From assembly GCA_002105175.1 (NCBI GenBank), contig MCGE01000022.1, positions 496,001-560,000 of the forward strand: a stretch of DNA of 64,000 bases, written 5' to 3'. The first letter of the stretch is position 1, and the number at the start of each line of letters is the position of its first letter. The notes below the pieces were generated by a model, which was given only the letters and a program-made list of their open reading frames with translations, made no database searches and was not told the DNA's origin. Source of the DNA: Absidia repens. Lineage: Eukaryota; Mucoromycota; Mucoromycetes; Mucorales; Cunninghamellaceae. Positions 13,556 through 23,763 of the stretch are shown one piece after another. The position numbers and the translations under genes were made by a program.

Positions 13556-15061
13556 CTAGCTTGCTTTTTTCCTACGATTGGATTTATTATTTAAATCTAA
13601 AAACAATATTCCAGTGGTGGGTTGAGTATCTACAAGAGGAGAGCGAGGAGGAGGAGGTGGTGGTGGTGGGGACGGCGATCTAATTTCACGGCTGTAATTT
13701 GTTGGTGGTGGTGATGATGATGGTGGCGGTGGCGAAGACGATGCTATTGAATCGGATGAAGATGGTGCGGGCTGAATACGCATTAATTTTGATCGTAGAG
13801 CATTCATCACAACATCATGATCCAATGGCACTTGAGGTTCTTGATTCACATTGACTATTGGAGGCTGTACGGGTCGCTTCTTTTTCGGCGCTGCCCATCG
13901 TAATACATGCGTGCTTGAAGAAAATCCAGGCATAAGTACTGATGAAGACTGTCCCCGTCTATGTTTGGATGATGCGGAAGGTGAGGATGCCTTTTTCTTA
14001 TTCGCTTTATTCCCGTTAATAGTTGTTCCTGAATTTTTTTTGTTGTCGGGATGTGAAATTTTGACAGGTGGTGGAAGATCTGCCAAGAGAGAATGCGCTT
14101 CGACAGAAGAAGAGCATGATGATGAGGTTGATTTTAAATCCGTTTCGCTGTATCCCATATTTGGAGATGGTGACATGAAATGGCTAGGGTTTATAAATGA
14201 AGGAGAGAGAGATGATGGCAAAGAATAGGAAGTGGTGGGAACGTTCAAATGATAATCATGGGACTGTACAACTGGAGCCTCGAGCACAGAAATCGACTCT
14301 GTAGACAGATGATGCTGGTTTTCCATATAAATCGAAGGTGTATCTTGATCCATCAGTATTGGTGGTGGTGATGATAGTAGTACATCAAGATGGGGTGAAC
14401 CATCACGCTGATCATATTGTTTCCCTGCCTGCAAGGAAGACTCGGTAAACATATGTGAAGTATGCTGGTGGCTGTAGGCTGGATTTCAAAAAAATAAAAA
14501 TAAAAAAAAAAAGTTAGTAACGGGATTTAGTTTCCCTCCGTCCCGTTATTGATCATTATATGTACCTGACGATGATGTACCATTAATCGAGGTTGAATCC
14601 TTTTTCTCAATTGAAGTAAAGTCCATTTTTTGATAATCATCCATGTCAAAATCGGAGAACCTGAATCTTAGCCTTGCTTCCTCCATTTGTCGGAATTCTT
14701 CCGCTGTTTTTCTCTATGCGCGAACACACACAAGTTAAAAAAAAAAATAGGAGTGAGCGGTTTGCTTAACATACCCTATGAAATTACATTTTTTGTGAAT
14801 TACCCGATCTTCTTGCGCTTTTGCTGCCAAAACATGTTTCATAAGATCTGTATCGTGCTTATAAGTGGACAATATTTCACTCACTGACAAGTGCGAAAAA
14901 TTATCAGGAGGGGATTTTGTCTGAAAAGATTGCGCCAATGAGGAAGAAGCTTCCTCTGCTTCTGCTTCTGAGGGTGATGATGGTGTAGCATTGACGGTCA
15001 TAAAATCCCAAGGTGAGGCATGATGGCTTGAATGATTGTTGTTAGGACCAATGGTCATCAT
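13556..15061 (-). CDS. Low-complexity protein of unknown function
   Basis: Three exons, 15061-14804, 14713-14566 and 14478-13556, give 1,329 nt and 442 residues with consistent phases. I do not recognise the family. The only ordered-looking part is near residues 55-120: LSVSEILSTYKHDTDLMKHV followed by LAAKAQEDRRKTAEEFRQM and EEARLRFRFSDFDMDDYQ, a predicted charged helix. The rest is Ser/Pro-rich, with a basic patch (RWAAPKKKRPVQPP, about residue 210) that could be a nuclear localisation signal, and a polyproline run near residue 280. A nuclear regulator would fit this composition, but that is inference only. The second of two adjacent ATGs could also be the start. Confidence 0.7.
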
Positions 15062-16771
15062 AGAGAGAGAGAGAAAAGAAAGGAAGACAAACAAGAATGA
15101 AAATAGATGGGGAAGAAGTTAAAAAAAAGTTAAAAATATCCTCTTGACCGTCTTTTTTTTTTTTTTGAACTTCCCCTACACTCCTCCTCCAGTCTCCCTT
15201 TACGCATTTATTTCACCGGGTTTTTTTTTTACTGCTGCTGGATTTAAATTTGTTATATTTTTTTAAATCGAAATTACAATTTCATGAAGAAATTAAACTT
15301 TCCCGGGATCACTCTACATTTGGATACGAAATGAAGGCCTTACCCAGGTATCAATGGGTCCCTTTACTACTTTTAGGACTGATAGTATTTACAAAGTAAG
15401 GTAGGCAGAAAAAAAAAATACCTGGTTTAAAAATACATCTTCATCTCCTTGATGGTTATACGATGTAAATTGAAAGTGATGATGAAGACGACAGATTGAT
15501 TTGTGGACAGTAAATGATGTCGGTGAAGCACAGATTACAAACGTATCACAAAAAGTTTAAATCAAGGGAGTATGGTGGCGATATGAAAATCTATTGTTAG
15601 TACAATTCTTTTTTATGGGCACATAACTGTTGCCTAAAATACATTTTCCTGTGGCTGACACATAATAAGGAAATATAATATGAATTTTTCTTGATGTATG
15701 ATATCAGACCATTTTTGAATTCGGTAACCAGATAGTCTAAAAAAAAGGTACAATATAGAGCTATTTTTGGGCCTTTTTCATTCCTTTAGACATAAACACA
15801 TACAGTGAAATGTTTTTTGTTAACATTCATATATACTTTTAGTCTCTTGAGCCCTATAAATATCATAATTTTCATCTTTTTTATTTATTTCCATGTTTGT
15901 TGTTCGCCGAAGATTATTCATTTTTTCCATAAAGACGCTGTATTTTTGAGTTTATAACTTCGATCAAAAACCTGTCTTTGCTTTTTTTAGAGAGTAGCGC
16001 CGATTCAAATGTGAGCGCGCGCAAATTGTATCTCCTGGTCAACAGCAAGCATATGTTGTATTAGTGATCACCTTGTTCGATTTCGCAGGTATATCACTCT
16101 AACAAATACAAAATTTACTGGTATTGTTTGATTAAAATTTGCATTTTATAGCCGATTTACAATAGCCATCATCTCCTAGACTGTATTGTTTTGCGCGCAT
16201 AAAGATATTTCTTTGTGTAACTCTGTCTAAATTTAGCTGGGTGTGCCACTGTCAATCATTCTCCGTTGTTTTTTTTTTTTTTTTTTTTTTTTTTTGGCAC
16301 ACCTCAATAAGATTTTCACTAACATTCAACATGGCACTGCTAATAATGTATTTAGCTTAGAAAAGAATTAGTGAAAGTCTAACGGTAGGTGTTAGATATT
16401 TTCTTTTCTTTTCCCCGGATCAAATATCGATTCCTTTGTCCGTCATACTGAAGAAAAGAAAAATTCATCCGGGTTTCCTTTTTTATGAGATATTCTTTTC
16501 CTTATACAGATAATACATTCATTGCTTTTACCAGATTTTCACCATCAAAATCTGATATTTTTATTTCTGTTTTCAAACACATACAGACATAAAAATAGAT
16601 AAACCATGCATGACGTATACATATATATTGTTTAAATCGTACTACTACACCATTTTTTATTCAAGATAAAAATAATAAAATGATAAAATGATGAAATGAT
16701 AAAATGATAAAATGATATCTAAAAACTAAACTAAATACTATATAAGCTACATCTACACCTAAAGCCACGTT
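15062..16771. other. Intergenic region, no feature identified
   Basis: AT-rich DNA between the unknown protein's promoter and the 3' end of PheRS copy 1. It includes a T run of about 27 at 16270-16296 and, at about 16672-16712, an array of AAAATGATA/GAAATGATA units just beyond the PheRS stop that copy 2 lacks. No gene seen. Confidence 0.55.
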
Positions 16772-18460
16772 CTATTTCTTTTCCCGTAATTCCACGCCAA
16801 ATTCTTGTTCCACGGTAGATCGCACTTTTTCTTGAATTTCGTTGATTTCATCATTGGTGACATTCCGATCCATGGATCTATACATGATTCGATAGCATAA
16901 ACTTCGTCGGTTGGTCTTTGGGTGTACAAAATCGTCAATCTACATATGTACATATGGTAACGATAATTAGTTTCGAGATAAATCATATCCTTGTCGTGAT
17001 GATCTTTTTCTTACCACTTTCACATTTTCCACAAGATCGCCCGCTACGCCACGTATCGATTCGCAAAAGTTATTGTCATGCCATTCAGTAGGGGGAAGCC
17101 AAAAGGAGATATCCTTGATGCATGGGGGATATTTTGAGAAAGCTTGGAATTTATTGATTTGTCCAGGTGTGAATTGATCAATGAATCGATTATCTTGAGA
17201 CCAAAACAAGCGAATGTCAGGAATACCAAAGAGGACCATAGCTAAACGTTCCAAACCCATACCAAAAGCCCATCCTACAGCATCATGTCGATCTATTCAA
17301 AATCAAAATCAGAACCAGTAGCAATAACCTTAGTATTGTGTCTACAAACGAAGAGGTACATCTCACTTACTTCCTTTATCTAAAAGCGTTTGTTGTACCA
17401 CACCACATCCAAGCACTTCGAGCCATTCACCTTGATAAAAGATTTCCACTTCGTAACTTGGACTGGTAAAAGGGAAGTAAGCTTCAATCCAACGGACTTT
17501 GAGATTAGGTTCATCAGCAAACAAATGGCAAATCATACTGTTGATAGAGTGTTTCAAATGAGCGACCAATGGAGTCATCACAGCTTGAGAGTGTCTGTCT
17601 TGCTTAGGGTTGCCAGCATGGATCACCGTATCATCGACAATTTCAATGTTGGCAGGAATAGGCTTCGCTTTCTCCAAATCAGCTTGAATGGCTGCCACTT
17701 GATCTTCGTCTTGACCCCCAAAGTAGGCCAACCCTTCAATTTGATGAAATACCGGATAATGTGAGCTGTCAATTTCGTCCCGCCGATAAACATCCCCGCT
17801 AATCAAGAATTTGTTCGCCCCTGAAGCCAACCCTTGCAATTGGTGCGCAGAAGTATGTGCCCGCAAAACCGTGTCCTTGTTGAAATAATAGTTGTCTGAT
17901 TTGGTGCGACTGGGATGGTCCTTTGGAATCAACAGATCATCAAAGTTTTGTTGCGTGGTGACAATGGGTGACACATTGTTGAAAGTAGCAAAATCATTGA
18001 AATGGTCTTCAATCAGTTGTCGAATAATACCAATAGGGTTGCGAGGTTGAAGGTGAAGTTTTCGTTCCAATTTCGATAATACAGTAGGTGTCACATTAGT
18101 CCAGTCGTCGCGGTGATAGGCTGTGTCGTTGACTTGGATACTATTTTCCTTGAATTCTATTCCTGGTTACAATGGATACATATATATACATATAGATAGG
18201 TGAGAAAAAAACACATACGTAGAGAAAGAAGTGAAGTAAAGTAAAGAACATGCGTACCTGAGCTTTGAGTAGAATAAAAAGACCGTTGACATACAATGGT
18301 CACCAGACGGGATTTCGTCCCATAAGGTTGTATGCTGGAAGATAGTCGCAATATGCTATTCCTGAACATTGACTTTGATACTAAACCAGACAAAAGAGTA
18401 AAAATCCAAAAAAAAAAAAATCTGTCAATCAACAAAAGTTTGAATTCAGACACCGCATTT
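16695..18460 (-). repeat. Inverted segmental duplication, left arm
   Basis: The whole PheRS gene with its introns, from ATGCGGTGTCTGAATTC (about 18460) to beyond the stop (about 16695), matches the right arm at 32025-33775 in inverted orientation. The arms face each other 5' to 5' across about 13.6 kb. Introns are kept, so the copying was at the DNA level, not by retroposition. Confidence 0.92.
16772..18369 (-). CDS. Mitochondrial phenylalanyl-tRNA synthetase, copy 1
   Basis: Single-chain class II synthetase that charges mitochondrial tRNA-Phe (MSF1/FARS2 type). Exons 18369-18258, 18162-17371, 17292-17015, 16939-16772; 1,350 nt, 449 residues. The N-terminus ([17 protein letters not shown]) is basic and Ser-rich, fitting a mitochondrial presequence. 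Class II motifs include [19 protein letters not shown] (motif 2 region) and [17 protein letters not shown] (motif 3). The C-terminal part, from [14 protein letters not shown] to the end, fits the anticodon-binding FDX-ACB domain. A near-identical inverted copy lies at 32112-33706. Noted amino-acid differences are Ser/Asn near residue 36 and Ala/Val in SQAVMT. Homology starts only about 90 bp upstream of the ATG, so this copy has its own promoter. Confidence 0.93.
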
Positions 18461-18838
18461 TTAGGAACCGGTAGAGCAAGGACCAGGCTATCCCCACTTT
18501 CCCAAAAGGTTAGTTTTGGGCACGAGTAAACTAGCCACGTGAAATATGACCCACCTAAATTAACCTGTTAATTATTTGTGTTGTTGTATTTATCCAAATC
18601 ATCCCGGCAACGTTGGAGCTAGTAATGTTTTTTATTGCGATACTACGCTGCGTTCGCAACTCACCATTCAAAGTTGAGTCGCAAACGTTCAATGATGTTT
18701 GGTATTCGCGATCATCTTCATTGCCGGTTAGATTATGATTTAATCATTCAAGAAATCCCTCTCCTCATAGAATAATAAAATTAGTGCAATACACAAAGAT
18801 CTGAGTACAATGGTTGATCAATGTTACCTTTTATCGAC

Positions 18839-18839
<1 letters not shown>

Positions 18840-18895
<56 letters not shown>
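18840..18895. repeat. Poly-T homopolymer, about 56 bases
   Basis: The longest homopolymer in the window. It sits directly upstream of repeat R3; the other R3 copy (63.7 kb) is also preceded by a T run, so the T tract may belong to the element or mark its insertion end. Confidence 0.9.
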
Positions 18896-19260
18896 CACAC
18901 ACATGCTCTATTCAGTACAATACTGTTTGAGTATATCCATTCAACAAGGCAAAGTTAAACGTATAAGAGATGATGTGAAAGCAAAATACATGACATATAT
19001 TATTCAGATGTAGATATAAATCATGACAGCTAAGCTAGACTGTATTAATGATAATGCTATGACACATATCTATAAAGGTTAAAACATTCAGGGCTATGAA
19101 TATAGTGTAGGAGGGGATGAATAAACTTCACGTAGGATGAATTAGTCCAATCAAAGAGGCTAAGCTACTCCATGGTGAATGACAAACTATTCTACAGTGA
19201 AGGGAGTAAACTAGACCGGGCCAAATTGTTCCATTTTGACTGCTAAGACTTCACGAGAGG
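18885..19260 (+). repeat. Repeat family R3, copy 1
   Basis: Shares ordered motifs with 63715-64000: CCATTCAACA, AGAGA(T/C)GATGT, TATTCAGATGTA, ACCATGACACATAT-like sequence, ACGTAGGAT and CCAATCAAAG(A/T)GGC. It also shares the TTATTCAGATGTAGATA block with the dispersed hairpin repeat, suggesting related ends. Confidence 0.7.
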
Positions 19261-19399
19261 AGAATCACCGTTCCGTCAATATTAAATGTTTATTATTACT
19301 ATCATGAGAAGATAAACATCACATTGGTGCTGTTATATAGTATAGGCTGTTGTGAAAAAGAAGACATGCAAAAAAGGGGACATTCCTATTTTGCTCAAC

Positions 19400-20175
19400 A
19401 AACCCATTTCAAATGCCGCTTGCGTGATTTTTTATTTTCTCCCGATTTTTTATTTTCCCCTCTCTCTTTCCTTTTTCCTTCCTTTTTTTTCTTCCCCATT
19501 CAACTTCTTTGATGTCATGTTGGACTTAGATTAGTGTCAGGATTAGTTTAGAAGGGTTTTCTGCTCAGGGATTACAACATGCATGGGGAAACCCTCTCAT
19601 TTTGGATTCGGGATTCGGGATTCGGGACCACTGTTAGTTGACTTGTTGAAGCCTCCATTAGCTTAGCTTAGTGGTAGTTTACCCATAGTTTGTATCTGCA
19701 TCTGAATAAAATATATTCCATTAGCCTCTTTAATGCCTTGTGCAATACTTCCATTTTTTTTTTTCCTACCATCACCCGTTTTGGTTAATGTTAACCATTG
19801 TTGTGCTTCACAAAAAGATATGCCTTTAGTATTTCTCAAGTATCGTACACTATTTTAGTCTCCATTTTGCAAGCGTTCATTTAGATTAGTATTGTCATTT
19901 TTCAAACGTGAAACTAGCTCCAATCGAACCTTCTAATACATCCCTTGCTACATTGAACTACTCATCGTTTAGTTTTGGCATTTTTCATATGCTTCCAATA
20001 AAATATGCCTTTTTATTCATTATTCTCTGACCCATCAGTTATAAAAACAATGTTGCTATTGTAACTTTTTTGTCAGTGTCTTACGAACACTTGCTCTTTA
20101 ATTCATCCATGACCATTTTCCCATTCCTGCTGTCCGCAGGCAGTATTTAGTCACTTATTATCAAAGATAGCAACC
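19400..20175 (+). repeat. Dispersed hairpin repeat, copy C
   Basis: Core with TTAGAAGGGTTTTC, ATTACAACATGCATGGGGAA and ACCCTCTCATTTTGGATTC, then TTAGCTTAGCTTAGTGGTAG and TGCATCTGAATAAAATAT. Contains a small local expansion (GGATTCGGGATTCGGGATTC). A distal part (TCTGACCCATCAG..., ATCAAAGATAGC) is shared with copies E and F, so the full unit is at least 0.75 kb. Confidence 0.8.
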
Positions 20176-20385
20176 CAGTAACCACACATCAACAATATTC
20201 CCCTCCCTCCTCCAATGGATCAAACGTTTTAGACGTGTAAGACAAAAAAAAAATTGTACCAATAAGGGCTGCTTTATGTTCTTGCTAAACTGTATCATAT
20301 TTATTTTGTTGGACCTTCTTTTTATTTCATTGAGAGATAGCCTCTATTTCAATACCATTGCCAAAATATGAAAAAATAATAAAAA

Positions 20386-21204
20386 TCATGCAACTCTAGT
20401 CTTTTCAACCAGTGCATCCCATTCAATTCTTTCCTTTTCCAACGCCTTGGTGCCTTGTGGTGTGGTGTAAAGCATGAAGAAAGCGGTGAAAGGTTTGGTG
20501 ACCACGGTACCTTTCACGGTACATGTTTCCTTGGGAGGCGTAGATCCATTCAATGTATTGAGTCGTACCACAGCGTCAGCATGTGAGAAATAACCATCCG
20601 TTGAAGTCCAAACAGATCGTGTCAAATGATCATCCAAATTGGTACCATCCTCTCCTCTTTCTTTTCTTCCTGCTTCTCTGGAGGTGGTCATTAATGGTTT
20701 GCCAGTGGAAAACCAGCTTCCATCTGGATAGAAATAATGAACGAGAATACTATCGATCGGGTTGGACCTGGGAGGGGTTAGACGAAAAGTGTAAAACGTT
20801 AACGTAGGTTTATGACTCGATCTTTCTTTCTTTTTTTTTTTTTTGGTAGGGGATGGTTACATTTGTTGGGTTTGATTCAAAGGAGCTGCCGATATTTGGC
20901 CAATTTCTTGTCCTTCCACATCAAAAGGTGCATTTCTTCCCTTGGTAGGATACAGAACTCCATTGGTCTGTACATTCTTCCAATGTTCAAACCTAGTTTT
21001 TTCGGGATTACATTGATAAACGCGATGACCCTTGGCATAGAAGACATCATACAACTGCTGATCGCTGCTAGGAGCAATACGCTCTTTTACATGCGCTGCC
21101 GTAGGAGCATTTCCATTTTCTAACCCAGGCACAAAATCAGCCATACAAGTTGAGAGAAAAGCACTCAGCGTCACCATTACTAAACTTTTACTACATAAAA
21201 CCAT
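20386..21204 (-). CDS. Small secreted protein, DUF3455-like
   Basis: Exons 21204-20861 and 20767-20386 give 726 nt and 241 residues. A hydrophobic N-terminal segment (VMVTLSAFLSTCMADF) looks like a signal peptide. The mature part has YAKGHRVYQCNPEKTRFEHW, FYPDGSWFSTGKP, SVWTSTDGYFSHADAVVRL and a C-terminal stretch with CTVKG...YTTPQGT. The pattern of 'G-x-x-VY-x-C' followed by 'PDGSW' and a late Cys matches the fungal DUF3455 family of secreted proteins of unknown biochemical role. I recognise this from memory of the family only. Two Cys in the mature part could form a disulfide. Confidence 0.75.
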
Positions 21205-21540
21205 TTTGTTAAATGTTCTATGAATACTGAAAATGTATTATGAAGAGAAAAGCGATTATTTATATTGTCCAGCAGAGTTTGTAAAGATACATATTTTTTC
21301 CTAAATTTGTAATATGGAATACAAATTAAAAAAGATTTGTATAGCTTTCGGAGACAAAAAAAAAGAATATCCTATCCACAATACGGACAGTACATGAATA
21401 TAATGATGATAATGGTAAACGAATGATTGCTTTATTAATTGAAGAGTGGAAATACAACGGGGGATGACAATAAGAATAAAAAGTAAGATAATAATAATAT
21501 GGAATAAGGTCTGTAATGGAGATATACATAAACTAATAAT
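21205..21540. other. Short intergenic region
   Basis: Promoter and leader of the DUF3455-like gene and 3' flank of the acidic membrane protein gene. AT-rich, with no repeat or RNA gene recognised. Confidence 0.5.
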
Positions 21541-23047
21541 CTAATCTAATTCCTTGCTGTGAGCAGTGTGATACTAAAACATAAAAAAAAAACATGTTAG
21601 TTGATTCTTTAGATTAATTATATAAAGAAAAGGAAGACTTACAGGAAGTGTAGTGGATTCTTGGGACTTGAATAACTTGACAAAAAAGCGCTAAAAAAAA
21701 AAAAGGTGGCAGAGCGTAGAATCCTTTAGTAGAATGCTCACCGATGTCATCACTATTTCTTTTTTTTTTCTTTACCTTGACATATGGTAACCGGAGGCAC
21801 AAAAGTATAAAGACAGCAATAAGAAGCACTAAGGAAGTGTCCACCGAAGCCAGCTCATCCATGCTATCAGACTCGATGGAGGAAGTGGTCTCATGTTGCT
21901 GTGGTGGCGGCAGAGGAGCAGATTTCCCAACAGAATCATCGAGAGGTAACGCAGTATCTCCATTATCCTTGAATCCCTGTAGATCATCGGCACGAGACAC
22001 ATCATCCACAATAATATTATTTCCAGAATCGACAGTGATAGGTGAGGGTGGCAGTTCTGTGGTGGTAATGGCGTCTTGTTCAAGTTCTAGTGCATCCAAA
22101 GCATGTTCTAAAGTGGCGCCTAGTCGATCATTTTCACTTTCTTCCACAGTCCCTTGCTCCATGGTTTCTTCGTCTTGTTCGTCTTCGACCTCCGCTTCAG
22201 TATCGTCATCGTTGTTCCATGTTTGTGGGCTATTGTCTTCCAAAACAGAGGCATCGCCGCTCCCTGTCAATTCGATATTGTCGTTATTCCAAGTGTGTTG
22301 GCCGCCGCTACTTTCATCACCAGTGGTTGATTCATCCATCTTGTTTTCTGCTAGTTCATCCACTACAAATGTATCGTCGTTGATCACATCTTCGATGCTG
22401 CTGTTGTTGTTGCCGTCTAAGGATTCTTCGCCCGCATCCAATAAAGCATCCACGCTGCTATTTTCCTGATCATCATCCACATCATCGCCGGCCATATCCC
22501 AGGTTTTATCCACCGTTTCATCTTCCTCCTCTTCCTCCTGTTGCTCTTGCTGTTCTTGTTCCTGTTCCTGGAGTTCATCATCTACGGTGACAGAGCCTTC
22601 TTGTGTTTCGTCCGTTTCCAAATTGATACGAGCAGGGGAGTCAAAGATAGAATCTTCCATATCTTCACCTAAAATATTGACCTTGTAAGTATCCGAACCA
22701 AGTCCACTGTTATCGTTTTCATCCAGTGCCACAGAAGCGCCATCATCAGTGCCATCCACGGTTGTATCCAAATCCGTTGCATCAGGATCAAGATTTGTCT
22801 GTGTTGAATCATCATTGTCATCCAGGAGGTCATCAACTTCTTCGTTCGCTTCTTCCTCCTCCAGGCTTGTATCATCGATATCTTGATCCAGTTGTTGAGT
22901 CATGTCATCTTGATCGTTTGGAGGGAAGAGATCTTTGGGTGCGTTGACATCTAGATCATCTTGCGCTTGCTTGTTGTTGTTGTTGCTGTCGTAATTTATG
23001 TCAAAGGAGGCAGAGGCATGTGTTTCTATATTCAACAGCTTATCCAT
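21541..23047 (-). CDS. Highly acidic single-pass membrane protein, unknown function
   Basis: Exons 23047-21776, 21690-21643 and 21573-21541 give 1,353 nt and 450 residues. About 400 N-terminal residues are dominated by Asp, Glu, Ser, Thr, Gln and Asn with almost no basic residues; runs such as DDTSLEEEEANEEVDDLLDD recur and the motif HTWNNDN / QTWNNDD occurs twice. One hydrophobic helix follows (VLLIAVFILLCLRLPYV, about residues 408-424), then a short basic tail (KRFFVKLFKSQ...). The positive-inside rule puts the tail in the cytosol and the acidic part in a lumen or outside. There is no N-terminal signal peptide, so it may be tail-anchored or use the helix as signal-anchor. Family not recognised. 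Confidence 0.75.
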
Positions 23048-23763
23048 AGTATGTTGTTTTATTTATGGTCGAATAATCAAAAGAAAGAAAAAAAAAAGGG
23101 CAACACAAATCTGTTTGAGGTTTTCGGGCTCGAGGTGGAGAAAGATAAAAGTCCGATCAATTAATTTTCGAATTTTTTGATTGGTTGAGCTTGACCATTT
23201 CTGAAGAGGAAATTGAGTGCCATACGCACGGTAAAACAATGCACTTTACAGTTTTAAATCAGGGTGGGAGGGGGGGAGTATAGGTACAGTTTATAAACTT
23301 AAAATTTACACAAATGTAAAATAAATCAAGACGGTAGTATAATAATATTGGGGCGGGTAAAAAAATAAATCTATCTGTCTTCATTCTATTTTACATCGTC
23401 TCAAAAATGATAACAGGGTGTCTCCAAAGAATAAAAAAATGTTACTGTCGTTTTAATTTTCAACCAAAAAACAAAACATAAAACAATCGATTCAAAAAAG
23501 TCAATTCTGATGGCAATAGAAGCGTTGTTTTCTTTATTTGTTTATTGATACAATAGGATAAATATCTACAGGTCATACAAGGTCATACATAAATAAATAG
23601 ATGGGGAGAAATGGATAGAAGTACATGGAGGTTGTGTAAACATGAGCGTAAAAATATATAAATATAGTCATAAGTCAAATAATGATAAGTGGTAGAGACA
23701 AAAGGGAATAATAATAATAGTAAATATAAAAATAGTTGCTAGAGGAGGGGGGGGTGAAATACA
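23048..23763. other. Intergenic region, no feature identified
   Basis: Promoter side of the acidic membrane protein gene and 3' flank of the Spt21/FYR gene. AT-rich with short G runs (about 23268 and 23745) and no supported gene or shared repeat. Confidence 0.5.

Larger units (their letters stand above)
18370..20385. other. Intergenic region with two repeat families and a long poly-T
   Basis: Holds the promoter of PheRS copy 1, a T homopolymer of about 56 (18840-18895), a copy of repeat family R3 (about 18885-19260) and dispersed hairpin repeat copy C (about 19400-20175). No protein gene supported. Confidence 0.65.

Noticed and set aside
21744..22469. Long plus-strand ORF rich in Ser
   Set aside because: It is the antisense shadow of the acidic membrane protein; Asp/Glu codons read in reverse give Ser/Val-rich frames.
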